Shown: positions 52,601 to 63,399, counted from the stretch's first letter. The stretch is 64,000 nt of DNA from Ectobius pallidus (GCA_964059195.1 CAXKWD010000011.1:30115066-30179065), one strand, 5' to 3'. Numbers and translations: made by a program. The notes: a model not told the origin generated them from the sequence alone.

Positions 52601-54739
52601 GAAAAGCACATTTAGGGTCGATACTGGACTCAAAGATTCAATTGATGCATCGACCAAATTTTTTATTCTATGTAAATATTGGCCACGGGGATGTATATTT
52701 TGTAACTGTGTTTATCATTTTTTTCGTTTTACTTTTACTTATTATTCATTGTTAAAAATATTATGTTTCAGATAAACTAAAGAAAAATGCTTCTTACCAT
52801 ACAAACAATACTAATTTGTCATGTCAAGTATTCCCCATAAAGGCCATGGAGCCACTCAATTCCAGGGTTACTCTTTAGAATGATTGAAAATTTTTCAAAT
52901 ATAATTTCATAAAACTTTTAAATTTTCCTTTTTATGCATATTGCTTTCATTACACTCTGACTCGTTCCTCTAACCCCTATGGTGGGGCATAGCTCCTCCA
53001 AGTGGAGATCTCATCACCCATACTAATTTTGTTATGCTTATTTTCCGAGAGAGGGCAGAGGGATAGGTGGTAAGCCCATCGCCACTCAACCCTCCTCCGG
53101 AAACTAAGGTATTACTTGGACATGAAAGGGCCGATAAATTTTGTCCAGAGGCTCTAATTTAGGCTTGGAGTTCTTTTACATGATGTAAATCTTTGACATG
53201 GGCCCCCAGCTTAAGTCCCTCCAGGGGGACTCCATGCCCAGGATTTTTACATCCTGAAAAATCCATCCAAAAATGGGTTTGATCCCATGACCTTTGGATC
53301 TAGAGGCGGGCACGCTACTCTAAACCACTGCAGCCAACTCACTAGCTTTACTATGTACAAAAAATACATCGAATTTTTTAGTATGAAATATACTAGAATA
53401 TTTACTAAGGAATGTTGTTCTTTCACCTTTTCAATTTTAAAAAAACTTTATGTTCCTAGCTGAACACAGTATGGATCCATTGTGATGGAGAGAAACCAGC
53501 AGACAAAGAGCACATTGGTCCAGTGCAATATTTCCCAACCAAGGGTTTTCCAGCTTATTTCTACCCATACAAGAACCAAGATGGCTATCAGAATCCCTTA
53601 GTGGCAGTGTACTTCGAACAACCTAAGCGTAAGTAATAAGTATAAACTATTATAGTGGAATTAACATATATATCTGACTTTGAAATTTTATAAATGATGG
53701 TCTGTAACTGTCTGTAGAATTCATCACTGCTTTCTTTATCCCCTTTATTAAGATTAAACGGTCAAACCTCTGTATAACGAAGATTGATATAATGATAAAC
53801 CCTCATATAACAATATTTTTCTTTGGTCCCGGCGGATTTCCTATCTTAATAATGTTAAACGTAACTCACTATAACGAAGAAGCTATTTTAGAAACACCCT
53901 TTTATAACAATATTTGGAGAGTGTCCTTCCCAGCCACCAATCATTGTTTTCTGGGGGCCTGATAACTGTTACATTTCTTAAAAATTTCAAAAAAGAAAGG
54001 TTCATTAGGGTGGAGAAATAGGATCACTGAGGCTAAAATCATCCCTTATGAATGCAAAAACATAAGTGAGTTGGGTTGCTACTTAAACATGCCCAACATG
54101 TGCAGTTAAGACACCTTAAGGAGCACCTGTTTTAGTTTTGTCTTAGTTATGTGGTAAATTTGCTGTTTTTCTTCCCTCTTCCTACCATCTACGAGTTTAA
54201 AATTTCTCGCGTATGCCTATTGCCTAGGCCCAAAGCATGGTGTGATCCGTGATGTTAAACCAGGCTGAACAGCAATTTTTTAGTGCTCGGGTGTAAAGTA
54301 GCTATGGTTAGAATTCAATGGAAATCAGTAAGCTTAACAAAATAGCAGAATACAGATATTATTGGTTGCAAGATCTTTAATGTTCCTAACTTCATTTATA
54401 GTTTCTTGCACTTTACTCCGTCATATTGTGCATAGAGGATGTTACATTAAATGCTGGAAATTCCAAATATCCCACCAGGTTATATCTGTGTCAGCTCGCA
54501 AAGGGTTAAAAAGGGAGGATGAAACTTGTCCATGGATAATCAGGAGTTTGCCGTAGTTGGGGTCAACTTACTCATATTGATCTGAATATACTTGTAAATG
54601 TAATAAATGTTAATTTAATGCTGACGGGATTCTGAATATGTTCACAGGTGGAGTTGTGATCAGTGTGAAATGCACTGTGTATGCAGAAAACATGGATACC
54701 AGCATCTCTTCTGCAGTAGTCCAGCTGATGGTGGATTAA
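43475..54739 (+). CDS. nrv: Sodium/potassium-transporting ATPase subunit beta (whole gene, 7 exons)
   Basis: This encodes the beta subunit of the plasma-membrane Na+/K+ pump, a type II glycoprotein needed for folding, membrane delivery and cation affinity of the alpha subunit. The seven exons join to 355 codons plus TAA. The acidic N-terminus (residues 1-57) is cytosolic and ends with the family motif FFYNPETGKILGRTYLEW. The single membrane helix is at about 60-86, including FYVAFYMVLAMLF. The ectodomain has the family blocks SLIGTTPGLSFRP, GYDNLP, KVYGWEPKPY, IGPVQYFP, GFPAYFYPY and LVAVYFEQPKRG. Six cysteines fit the three conserved disulfides (189-201, 211-225, 277-334). Sequons are at N174 and N263. 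The first disulfide loop is shorter (11 residues between) than in vertebrate beta 1 (about 22). Insects have several nervana paralogues and I cannot say which this is. An alternative first exon is possible but not seen. Confidence 0.95.
43764..44197 (+). repeat. 76-bp tandem duplication, first copy split by a SINE
   Basis: The unit beginning AGATAAACGTATTTAGGCTT and ending AAACAYGATTGTGT occurs twice. The first copy is interrupted by the SINE at 43816-44080. A partial inverted match lies at 44365-44400, so the whole may be one arm of a foldback element. Confidence 0.82.
43816..44080 (-). mobile_element. SINE family A copy, 5' truncated, 14-bp target duplication
   Basis: Identical repeats TTTTATAAGGGTCT lie immediately left and right. 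The 3' tail (CTGTAT units on the plus strand) is at the left. The tRNA-like head is missing. In intron 1 of the ATPase beta gene, antisense. Confidence 0.9.
45056..45434. mobile_element. Foldback MITE with GGGCCTTTTCACACTGGGTC ends
   Basis: The left arm GGCCTTTTCACACTGGGTCA is complementary to TGACCAAGTGTGAAAAGGCT at the right. A further internal copy CAAGTGACCCAGTGAGAATG near 45348 also pairs. In intron 1 of the ATPase beta gene. Confidence 0.8.
45868..46008 (+). CDS. nrv: ATPase beta exon 2 (membrane helix)
   Basis: Residues 58-104, RVFLFYVAFYMVLAMLF to SLIGTTP. It carries the only transmembrane helix and the start of the ectodomain. Acceptor TTTCCAG, donor GTATTG, phase 1-1. Confidence 0.95.
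46365..46657 (+). mobile_element. SINE family B, complete copy
   Basis: 293 bp flanked by TTCAACCCCTGGT and TTCAACCCGTGGT (one mismatch). The 5' head GCCATAGCATAGTGGTTGAG has an A box, and GGTTCGATTCC is a perfect B box. The body runs through CTGGCACTATGGCCCTGGGG-like and CCTTCACATGCCG sequence. Other copies: 33528, 39322, 56455 and a fragment near 63216. Confidence 0.92.
46740..47053 (+). pseudogene. Mariner transposase C-terminus and 3' end
   Basis: The frame at about 46823-46951 reads WFKSLAAYLYDTGIQKLVPW YDKCFNSGGKYVE stop, the C-terminal signature of mariner transposases, after an in-frame TAG. AAAACTTACTTTATGGGCAC GCCTCGTA at about 47026-47053 is the matching terminal repeat. In intron 2. 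Confidence 0.8.
47306..47425 (+). CDS. nrv: ATPase beta exon 3
   Basis: Residues 105-144: LSFRPAPYDDNPETSIIWF through WTKKLEKFLE. Acceptor TTCCTTAG, donor GTAGGT, phase 1-1. Confidence 0.95.
48416..48699 (-). mobile_element. SINE family C copy with 13-bp target duplication
   Basis: ACTGTTATTTCTA at 48403-48415 and 48700-48712 is identical. Read on the minus strand, the head has GCCGGTGTGGTCTTGTGGTTAGC-like A box (at the right) and GGTTCGATCCTCGG. The tail on the left is built of AACTA units. In intron 3. Confidence 0.9.
49745..50007 (+). CDS. nrv: ATPase beta exon 4 (first two disulfides)
   Basis: Residues 145-232, the largest exon. Sequon NVT at 174; cysteines 189, 201, 211 and 225, forming two disulfides; ends GVPCIIFKINK. 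Acceptor TTTACACAG, donor GTAAGG, phase 1-0. Confidence 0.95.
50053..50768. mobile_element. hAT-like element with TAGGGTTGCTAACT ends
   Basis: Ends TAGGGTTGCTAACT and AGTTGGCACCCTA. Octamers TCTGCCGC and TCTGCTGC flank it with one mismatch. In intron 4, 45 bp after the donor. Related ends occur at 59275-59801. Confidence 0.85.
51300..51410 (+). CDS. nrv: ATPase beta exon 5
   Basis: Residues 233-269: VYGWEPKPYTNVNNLPDYMP through KVNRTHPEK, with sequon NRT at 263. Acceptor TTCTTCAG, donor GTGAGT, phase 0-0. Confidence 0.95.
51663..52510. mobile_element. Foldback element carrying an inserted SINE
   Basis: Inverted arms (TTTAAAACATTCTACTTCAC and its complement) with the shared body AAATATGTTCAGAAACCACT and AATGACCTCATTTTAAAAT. 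A second, SINE-free copy runs from about 63400 to 63895. In intron 5. Confidence 0.78.
51971..52364 (+). mobile_element. SINE family A, complete copy
   Basis: 394 bp between perfect GAAGGATATCT repeats (51960-51970 and 52365-52375). The head GGCCGCGGTGGTCTAGAGGT is an A box, and GGGATCAAACCCGGC is a B box. The body contains TTTTTCAGGACGTAAAAATC and GAGCCTCTGGACAAAATTTC, and the tail is ACAGAT units. The 3' half encodes by chance a minus-strand 61-codon frame that recurs in the copy at 43816. Confidence 0.94.
52972..53336 (-). mobile_element. SINE family A, second copy in intron 5, antisense
   Basis: Same body in reverse (AAATTTTGTCCAGAGGCTCT, ATTTTTACATCCTGAAAAAT). The tRNA-like head at the right ends CTAAACCACTGCAGCC. 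Diverged. Confidence 0.85.
53460..53628 (+). CDS. nrv: ATPase beta exon 6
   Basis: Residues 270-325 and one base: LNTVWIHCDGEKPADKEHIG through VYFEQPK. Contains C277 of the third disulfide. Acceptor TTCCTAG, donor GTAAGT, phase 0-1. Confidence 0.95.
53758..53960. mobile_element. Pogo/Tigger-like 5' end remnant
   Basis: GTCAAACCTCTGTATAACGA and the recurrent TATAACGAAGA/TATAACAATATTT motifs are typical of Tigger-like subterminal regions. The other end was not found. In intron 6. Confidence 0.5.
54648..54739 (+). CDS. nrv: ATPase beta exon 7 and stop
   Basis: Residues 326-355: GVVISVKCTVYAENMDT, then SISSAVVQLMVD and TAA. C334 completes the third disulfide. The last 12 residues do not match conserved family sequence, but the position of the stop is normal. 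Acceptor GTTCACAG. Confidence 0.92.
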
Positions 54740-56454
54740 CATGAAACGCATCAGCCATTTCAACATATTTATCGACCCGGCGCGTATTTGGATATGAATT
54801 GTGTGTGGATAAAACTTTGACTGTTGCACATTTCCAGCTGACAGTGGAACAATGTGCATGTTAATAACTTCAACATGAAGTATTAAAAGTATAAACTTCT
54901 AATGTGTAGTGGAAAAAGCAAGGTAACCACTTTGTATGCAGTGGGAAATTCAACTTGCTAATTTGAACACATGTATCAACATTTTCAGTTCGGAGAGTAG
55001 ATAATATGTGGAGTGTCGTTTCAAACTCCATTTTGTTCAAGAAGTAAAATTTTACAGGAAATTTTAAAAAAATGCAATAGGCTACTTCTAAACTATAAGT
55101 GCTAGTGAAATTTTGGGAAAAGTGGTAAATATTATTAAACGTTTTTATTTAGGAGGTGTAAAAATTGAAATCACTTTTCAAACGCATTTAACAAAAATGG
55201 GGAGGGGTTGTGGACATAACATGGTTTGAAACAATCACATTGAACATTCATTCTTGCGAAATGGTGAATTATTTATGTAATTTTTATGAATAAATATTTG
55301 GAAAATCATTGTTTTTTGTTAAAGATAACATATTTTTTGAAAATTTTAATCAGTAGATATTAAAGCTTATGCGAAAGTGATATCCATGGAAAACATTTTA
55401 AACATTTCAAGTATATAAGCATTCACAATTAAGTTAAATCCCCAAGGAGGGCAAAATTCGGTTTGCACTGACCAGCAATGTGGACATAATGGGGTATGAA
55501 GAAACAACAAACCCATTTCAAGGTTAATTTACACAGGGACAAAACGAGATCTGACATCATTTAGGTTTACAGATTGAAAGACTGCTTAAGAATTACTGAA
55601 AAATGATGTCAAGCTCAATTTTGTCCAAGGATGGACATAACGACACTCCTCATACGTAGTTAGACAGTGTTAAAAATGTACAGTTGTGTGAAATCACAAT
55701 AATAAATGTAAATATTTTGCAATTTCTGCTCATTTTCTTCGTACCTACTTTATATTCGTCCTTAATGATCACTGTACCGAATTAGCTTTATTTCTTTTGC
55801 ATTGTTGGTACTTCCTTTCTGTGTAACTATAAAGAAACAATGCAAACATATGAAGGTAGCATCAAACTATTTTTGTGTCACAAATAGCAACTGAAAGTTT
55901 TACATATTTGAAATTTTGTTTTGTTCTTAATAGCTATTTATGTATCAAGTACGGAAAGCAAAACTTTAGCAGACGGATCTAGTATTTCGGATGAGGCATA
56001 GCCAAGTCTGAAATTTGGATTGAGTCAGCTAAAGTTTTTGTGTTCGTGGTGCATACAATATAGTTTTCAGTAAAAGTTCTCTAATATTAAAAGTAGTGAG
56101 CTCAGTTTTTCACTCATTTCCCATGATACCTGCATAAATAAAGATATGGCGCTTGTGCCAGTAGGTCTATTGTATGTTTATTAACTTGGCTTCTTATGGA
56201 TTTGTTTCTTTTTCTTAAAAAGACTTTTAAAAACATCGTTAAGATAATAATTTTGATTAATTAAACTGAATATATTTATTTCAATTGAGATTACACGTCA
56301 TTTTTATATGTTCCGCAACAAAACTTATGCCCTGCTAAAAAGAAGCAATTCGTATAAGAGGCAAATCGGAACTCATTCCTTTCAACTGGCAGTGGTCTAA
56401 GCAATGGAGACATGGAGCGTTCAAGTCCCCTTCCAATTAGGTCCAACATAAAAG
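54740..56454 (+). other. nrv: 3' UTR and flank of the ATPase beta gene
   Basis: AATAAA hexamers at 55289, 55701 and 56137 are candidate polyadenylation signals, giving 3' UTRs of about 0.57, 0.98 or 1.4 kb. No repeat or second gene was found in this stretch. Confidence 0.5.
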
Positions 56455-56760
56455 TAAAGTGAAGTAAAGTGATCCCTATACAGGCCATGGAGGCCCAGAG
56501 GGTTCCAGGAGGTTGATGCTCCCAGATTTTGGACATTCGGCACATGTAGGTGGTAAGGTTGTCAGCCTTATGCACTGGCCGCCTTTACACCCAGGATTGC
56601 TCCTGGTATTCATTTGTTAGAGGCTGAGTCGACACCAGGGCCATATAGCCATCAGAAGGATTAGGCCAATTGAAAAATCTCAAAGACCTCATCAAGAATG
56701 GAACCCACGACCTTCCAGTTAGTAGCTCAGTGCCTCAACCACTACGCTACGGTGTACCCC
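56455..56760 (-). mobile_element. SINE family B copy
   Basis: Same body as at 46365, reversed (CCATGGAGGCCCAGAGGGTT, GGTAAGGTTGTCAGCCTTA). Approximate flanking repeat AGGTC.AA.ATAAAA. Left tail of AAGTA/AAAGT units. Confidence 0.88.
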
Positions 56761-59274
56761 AGGTCAAAAATAAAAAATATATTATTATTATCAAATCATT
56801 TCTTGAACACAAAATGTCAAAATGACAAGGTTTATAATTTTTCTTAATAATATTGACCCATACACATAAAAAACAAATAAAATAAACTTCACTGGAAGAA
56901 AGTGTAGACTCACCTAGGTGCCATAGTTGGAACTAGTTGGAGAAGAGTTCACTAAAATTATTTGAGCAGCCTAGTTCAAAGAAATGCCATTTTTAAGTAT
57001 GTTAACAGTCCGACAAGCAGCTGTTTTACTCTGCCCTAATTAAATTTTTTATATTTTCACTCGCCTTACACCAATATAATTTTTCAGCCTACTCGCAATG
57101 TGCACAGGCAGAGTAGAACATGATAGTACAAGACATAGTTTTAGGAACAGACCTTTTATCTTTCAACATTGAAACTAAAATTTATTTTCATTGCCAAATC
57201 ATGTTTTACAGTAATTTGACTCTATTTCTCACTGCTATATTTGAGGATATAAAAAATGTGGGCAGATTAAATAACCTATCCATTAATTGATTATGAACTA
57301 TTCTAGGATTTTCATTAATCCCAACTCAACATTTCATTTTATGAAATAAAATTTTATTAAGTTAAGACCCAAAAATAAAGGAGCAAAGTTATTGAATTCT
57401 TAATGCAGTCTATAAAATAACTTATTTTATTTCACCAAAAATGAAGTTCCTTTTTATCAGTCAAAAGTAATTAATTCAATCACTTACCAAAAATCTTCAT
57501 CCAATGAATGTATAGAAGCTTACTTCCATCCAGGGATGCTTTTATAAAAATGTTTTTACAGCGCTGCACACAGTATCACTAATACAGACCAGTCTTCGTG
57601 TACTTCCACAGAATACAGCAGCTATTGAAAGCATGAGGATTTCAGGTCTTCAGGATTAGGGTGCTGGTAAATTTGGAAAGGTATTAAAATCCCATCAACT
57701 GTTGAAAAAAAAAAAAAGATAAAAACATTAAAATTAGTGGTCATTCCCAAGAGCACTTTTAGCAAGCGTCCTTTTCAACTTATTCCTATTTTCTTGTGAA
57801 GTTCCAACTGATGCTAATAAGAACAAAGTGGTGAATTTAAAGCTGTTAGATGAGGCAGCTACCTACGGTCTTGTCAAAACTTTTCCTTTTTTCTTTTTTT
57901 TAATTTATCAAAAAGTATGTATAAGAAAAGAAAACCTATCTCAAGAATGGACAGAGCACGCTAATTATGTCCGTACTTCTACCCCACTGGTAGACAGCAG
58001 AACTCTTAGGACTGTGGGGAACATACTTGGCATGCAATTGTCATATTTGTTAATATTGGTTTTCTTGGTCTGAGTCACTATTCTTAATTAAAGTAGGTGG
58101 GGTCTATTAGGAAAGCCGGCAATCTCCGTTTTGATAAAAGATAGAGATCCTAACTTCTGATGAATGTTTAATGCATTTCCTGATAATATTTATATCACAA
58201 GACAGAGGAAGATGATGCAGCAATAAAACAATAGGTTTTTTTACCCAAGTGCAAAATCTTTAAAAGAAAAATCACATATTCTGTTAAAAATGCAATAATT
58301 ATTCACCTTTCAGCAAAATCACAAAATAATTGATGAAATTACGTGAATTACATTGGCAAGAAATTTGAAGGTGGCAACTGCCATTGAAATCATCAAAGGG
58401 GAAATATGAAGATAAAAATTGAAAATCTGATATTTCAAACAACTTCAAGATTTATTGATAATACCCTACACTGAAAAGAAGAGTTCATTTTCATTTTTCA
58501 AGTTTAAGTTATGCTGAGGCTTTTATTCCTTAAAAATCCTAACAAGAATAGCAAAACTGTTGACAAATTAAATAAAAAGTGAAAAATATACTGGACTTCT
58601 ATAAAAATGTACACAATCTGGCAAAAATTATCGCCAAAAATAGGAGCCACAATAGGCCATGTCCCTGCAAAATGATGGAGCCCCAAGGGTTTAGTTTAGA
58701 TCAATATGGGCATGAAATACCATAGCTTCGGTGTTCTGAATAGACGTGAATGTACTGTTTGTATCACTAGAGAACAATATTCAATTACGATACTTCAGAT
58801 TTTCCCCATCTTTGATAGATGTTTTCATTTTTTCCACGAGTGGAATATAAGCTTAAGCATAGCTGTTGTTCTGATTTCCCTTTGATACATTTATAGTTAT
58901 GTATCAATATACTTTCTACTAAATTTAACACACAGACAGTTTTGCAGTCCATATTAGTGCTGCAAATATGCTATGCCCAGGATACTAGTTTCACAGGTTA
59001 ACGAACAAAAATGTTTGAGTAAGACGACAGATATTCCAAAAGTCAACTGAGATCCAATAATACTCGCACACTCTTTCAATTGTCTTTTATTTTGTTCATG
59101 CCCAAGTGAGAAGAACCATGGTGTGGTTTACTCCATTTAAAACAGAAACATCTCTCAATAAAGTTACATCGGAAGTGTAAATCTTCAGGACTTTCCTGGA
59201 AATAGTCTACTAGACAATACCACAAGCTAAACCATCTTGCAGATGAATCTTATTGTCTATCTGTCCTTTCATGG
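56761..59274. other. AT-rich intergenic DNA, nothing recognised
   Basis: About 2.5 kb with no believable coding region, RNA gene or classifiable repeat. The open frame at 57828-58073 crosses a poly-T run and matches nothing known to me. Confidence 0.55.
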
Positions 59275-59801
59275 TAGGGTGTCCATTTATCCCGCTTTTC
59301 CTGGGACAATCCCATTTTTGGCAGAATTTTCTGCTGTTCTGGAAGTTTTAGTTGGGATGCTTCTTAAGTGTCCCTCTTTTTATTTATTTTTTTAGATTCT
59401 GACCGGCCAATGTATTTGATATTACATGAATGAAAGTTATAACAGCGAAGATCTTGGTCACTGTCAAAATGTATTTTATTGGGGTATCATGTGCTGGCTT
59501 TTATGAGAAAGTAACAGAATAAAATGCACTTCTTGACAAAGTAAATAAAAGTTGAAAGTATCATGACAATATGAGACATTTACTTCTGCGGAATAAATTA
59601 TCCATACAAGTCTGCAGAAGAACTTTAAGAAGTAATTTATGTCATTCGGAATAACTTGTGTGCATGAGGCAAACGCAATTTTTTAAATGTTCTCTAAATT
59701 TTGTGGATGAAATTTCTGACCCCTTTTTTCCTTAATTATCCCAGGTTTTCCACAAATTTAATAAAATATCCAATTTTTGTAAACATTATATGGACACCCT
59801 A
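59275..59801. mobile_element. hAT-like element with TAGGGTGTCCAT ends
   Basis: Ends TAGGGTGTCCAT and ATGGACACCCTA are perfectly inverted, between identical octamers TTTCATGG at 59267-59274 and 59802-59809. 527 bp without coding capacity. Confidence 0.93.
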
Positions 59802-60497
59802 TTTCATGGAGACATAAAAAATCACATTACTACAGGTATCAAATAACCTTTCTCCAGGTTAAAATGTCTTCACTAAAATAAGCTCTTAGTTTAAGAACTA
59901 AAACTCGAAGTCCTGTCCACATACTGAAATTCAATCAAACATTTTGCCTGCTTAGTGAAACGTCATTCTGAATTTCCATGTTTCATTTCTGATTTACAGG
60001 AAGAATTCAAAATGAACAAATCTTAGCAAGACCACCCGGATAGAACCAACCTGAAATCTGAACCCTTCATGAACAGAATACTGAAAATTAAGTGCTTTAA
60101 TTTTATGCTAATTGATTGAAAAATTGCCTTCTGTTTCATTTATTGTTAACATTTAAGTAATATGGATATATGTCAATATCAATCTTTATTCGTTAGAAAG
60201 TGAAAACAGTTTTACGTGTAGCATCGTCAAAAAAATAAAATGTTTACAATAGTCTAAAATCACTGTTCATGCATTTATTACACTTGTAAATTGGATTCAG
60301 TTTCAGCCAGTGCATTATTCTATTTTTAGAAAGCCTCACCGTCAAGCTCCTAACATTTACTGGTAATTGTTTGTGTACAGTTCATACCATCTACTATACA
60401 AATATTTTGAGTCTTCTTAAGCCTTCTGAATAGTACTTTTACACCATTCGCAGTTCTGATATCATAACTATGCATGTCAGTTCTTAGTTCTTACTTA
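59802..60497. other. Intergenic DNA, nothing recognised
   Basis: No gene or repeat could be assigned. Confidence 0.55.
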
Positions 60498-61213
60498 CAG
60501 TGAACACCGCTTAATGTAATCACGGATAATGTTATCAATCGAATAACTTTATCGCTTTTATGAAGTCCCGTATGGATTAGTAATACATTGAAAAAATGCT
60601 GTTTATTGTGATCAAAGATTTGGTTTATGTTATCACTTTTCCTTTTTGTGGCTTCATTTTCAAGTACTGTACGTCGTTCAGAATTTCGTGTTTAAGGGTT
60701 TTGTTTCTAATTCAACTGTAGTGTGCTGTACTGGAGGTAACAATTCTGTTCCCAGCTCACAGCATGACCAGTTTGAAGGGTTGACATTATCTAACTCTCT
60801 TTTAAGCAATAAAACATGTTTCACCCCACAAGCTGCAGCTTTTGATTTATAAAGATAACAGTGTTGACATGCAGTGATATTAGTGTAAATGAAGATACTT
60901 GAACAGACAGTTGTTAGATGATTTGCTACGTGGCGTTCATCATAGATCAGTATAAACTTCCAAAAATGCTCGTAACTCGTAACCAAGTATGGAGTATTAG
61001 TTAACGGACTCCTAAAGAAAAGGCTGTGAGTGGTTCCATGATTCAAAGTTACGTATTATTTTATGAATAAATATTTTTAATTCTGTTTTGTAGTGTATTA
61101 TCTTATGTAAGAATAGATAACCTTAATTTAATTCCTTCGGCTACTGTTATCAATCGGTTAATATTATCAGATTAGCTGCATCCCAAAGTGATCACAATAA
61201 GTGGCGTGCACTG
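60498..61213. mobile_element. Tigger/pogo-like nonautonomous element
   Basis: Ends CAGTGAACACCGCTTAATGT and ATAAGTGGCGTGCACTG lie between TA dinucleotides. The subterminal GGATAATGTTATCAATCG and ATCAATCGGTTAATATTATC also match in inverted form. The 122-codon minus-strand frame inside is not a transposase. Confidence 0.78.
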
Positions 61214-61234
61214 TATTTATATTATCTTTTATAT

Positions 61235-61475
61235 GTATTATTAGTAGACTACCATGAAAGCATAGATATTTGCAATGGTCCTGATCCCCTCACTGATAAA
61301 AAGTGGTTTACAGTTTGTGAAAGGGTCCGATTTTGTAATTATTCTAATGGCCTTGTTTTGTACATATAACATTTTTTCAAGATCACTGGCACAGCGATAG
61401 GACAATAAATCATACCTAACTATGCTTTTTAAAAATGCATAATAAACCTGCTTCAAGTATGCTAAGGGAACAACA
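61235..61475 (-). pseudogene. LINE reverse-transcriptase fragment
   Basis: Minus strand: KQVYYAFLKSIVRYDLLSYR, then LEKMLYVQNKAIRIITKSDP and CKPLFISEGIRTIANIYAF. This is the region after the RT core in Jockey/CR1-like LINEs (YYALxxSxLxYGI...LxKxQKxAIRII...CxPLFxxxxILTxxxxY). Isolated and truncated on both sides. Confidence 0.75.
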
Positions 61476-61733
61476 TTAATTTATTTTCTGAGGAGGTACA
61501 ATACTCTTAGTATTTGGACATTTCTTCTGCTACCTTTTTTCGTAACTCCTAAACTAAGCTTGCAAAATGCTGGATTAAATGTGTGGACCAGGCTTTATGA
61601 CTAAAGAATTAATTCTGTTCATAATGAATAAATGATGATGCATTTTATAAAAATAAATTCCTTAGGTGGCTTTCAATGAAGAGCTTTGACAGCATGGGTA
61701 GGCCTGTAGGTTATGAAACATTCATACACCTTA

Positions 61734-62534
61734 CGAGGGGGAGTCTGAAAATAAGTTTCCCCTGACGACCGTGTACAGAGGTGTGGATGAAAGACGAAAA
61801 ATAGAATGAGACATTAAAGATAAGATGTACCTTTATTTTTCCACATAATTTCCATGTACATTGAAACGTTTAAGCTTCAAAAAGCCCTCCAGGAAAAAAT
61901 CAGGGCTCTGCATGCTGAAGAAGCATCATCAGTACCTGTCCAAAAGAAGTTCAAAACAACACCCTCTGCAGGTAAAGTATTCCTCACAGTGTTCTGGGAT
62001 ACCCAAGGGGTTTTGTTGCTGGACTTTTTGGAGGATGGAACCATCACTGCTATGCAGTACTGTCACACCCTTTAGAAATTGAAGGAGGCGATTCGGAAAA
62101 AGCGGCCTGGCCTTCTGTTGATGGATGACAATGCGAGACCACACTTCTTTCGGACAGGTGATGACGGGGAACACAAGCCGTTTGACGCTTCTTCCAAATG
62201 CAGAGCCCTGATTTTTTTCATGGAGGACTTTTTGAAGCTTCTAAAGCGGTATGACAAATGTCTGAATGTACGTGGTAGAGTATGATTACTTCCACAAAGT
62301 CTCTGGCCTTGAACACTTAACCCAGCCAGCGAGCTTCTCATTACGTCTCGTTACCAGCTTGCACAGACTCGCATGCGCGTAAGATCACTTAGCTACTGTT
62401 GAGCACAGAGTGAAGATCACGCAGCACGTTGCCAGTCATAGTAATCGTACTCTAATTATGTGGAAAAATTAAGTCTTTCATCCACACCTCTGTACACAGT
62501 CGCCAGGGGAAACTTATTTTCGGACTCCCCCTCG
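61734..62534 (+). mobile_element. Mariner element, internally deleted and rearranged
   Basis: TA-flanked ends CGAGGGGGAGTCTGAAAATA (AGTTTCCCCTG) and complement. The centre (about 61935-62125) encodes KKFKTTPSAGKVFLTVFWDT, QGVLLLDFLEDG, then a stop, then KEAIRKKRPGLLLMDDNARPH, the middle of a mariner transposase with one catalytic Asp. Outside it, two inverted copies of a block (CAGGGCTCTGCATGCTGAAG against TGCAGAGCCCTGATTTTTTT) replace the rest of the gene. Confidence 0.88.
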
Positions 62535-62549
62535 TACATCACAGAAATA

Positions 62550-63215
62550 ATATATAAATCATACTTCTATTATTCATTACAATAGATGATTTTTTTAAAA
62601 TCTGACAATCATTAAAAATTTACCTTGCATATAACATTATGCTCCTGGAAGAAAACTGCAATGATCAAACAATAAGAAATGAAACAATGGAATCTAAAGC
62701 CTGCCTCTGATTGAAACAATCAAAGAAACAACTACTTTATTGAAAGCTAATGTTGTATCAAAATAAAATCATAATCAATCATACAGTAAAAATGTTTTTC
62801 ACACTATTTCCCCCTTGGTTAATTCTGATGTGAGGTATGTTTTCACTTGCAACATTGAATACTAACTACACCACACTGAATAGAACTGCACAGCACACCT
62901 AGTTAGCTAGTCTCGAGTCTGTAAGAATGTGTGGAGGCAAGGGAGCCAAAGCCTTATCATTAATGAATGAGGTTTATGATTGGTTGGCTTCTCTACTAAC
63001 AACTATATCTACAATAGGTAATAAAAAATTATGATTTAGAGCTAGTAACCTAGTACTCTCGTAAAGTGTATGAAAATGCAATGGAGATAATTAATCTACC
63101 CACTCATGAACACTTCTACCACTAACATTCTCGCTTACTGCCCTGTGCAACATCAACATCAACAATATGAATCTTTAATTTATTCTTCTCACTATGAACA
63201 AGTGTTTCCTTTATA
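62550..63215. other. AT-rich intergenic DNA, nothing recognised
   Basis: No gene or repeat could be assigned. Confidence 0.5.
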
Positions 63216-63325
63216 CAGATCTTGGAGACCTTTAGGATCCTCCTGGATTTTAGGCAACAGCATTGTGAAGGTGGTAAGGTGTTAGCCTTATGAATCAGCT
63301 GCTTTTACCTTCTGGTTTAAAGCTT
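63216..63325 (-). mobile_element. SINE family B fragment
   Basis: GTGAAGGTGGTAAGGTGTTA GCCTTATGAATCAGCTGCTTTTACC is a diverged piece of the family B body. No ends are preserved. Confidence 0.6.
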
Positions 63326-63399
63326 AGTACTTCAATCAATTGCAATATAACAAACACCATTCGTCTCAGAGAGAAAACTTAATATTGTATTGGACTGTA

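Noticed and set aside
57828..58073. 81-codon frame as a third gene
   Set aside because: It contains a poly-T-encoded Phe run, has no plausible exon partners and no family match.
60678..61046. 122-codon minus-strand frame as a gene
   Set aside because: It is contained within the Tigger-like element, antisense or unrelated to any transposase, with no conserved motif.
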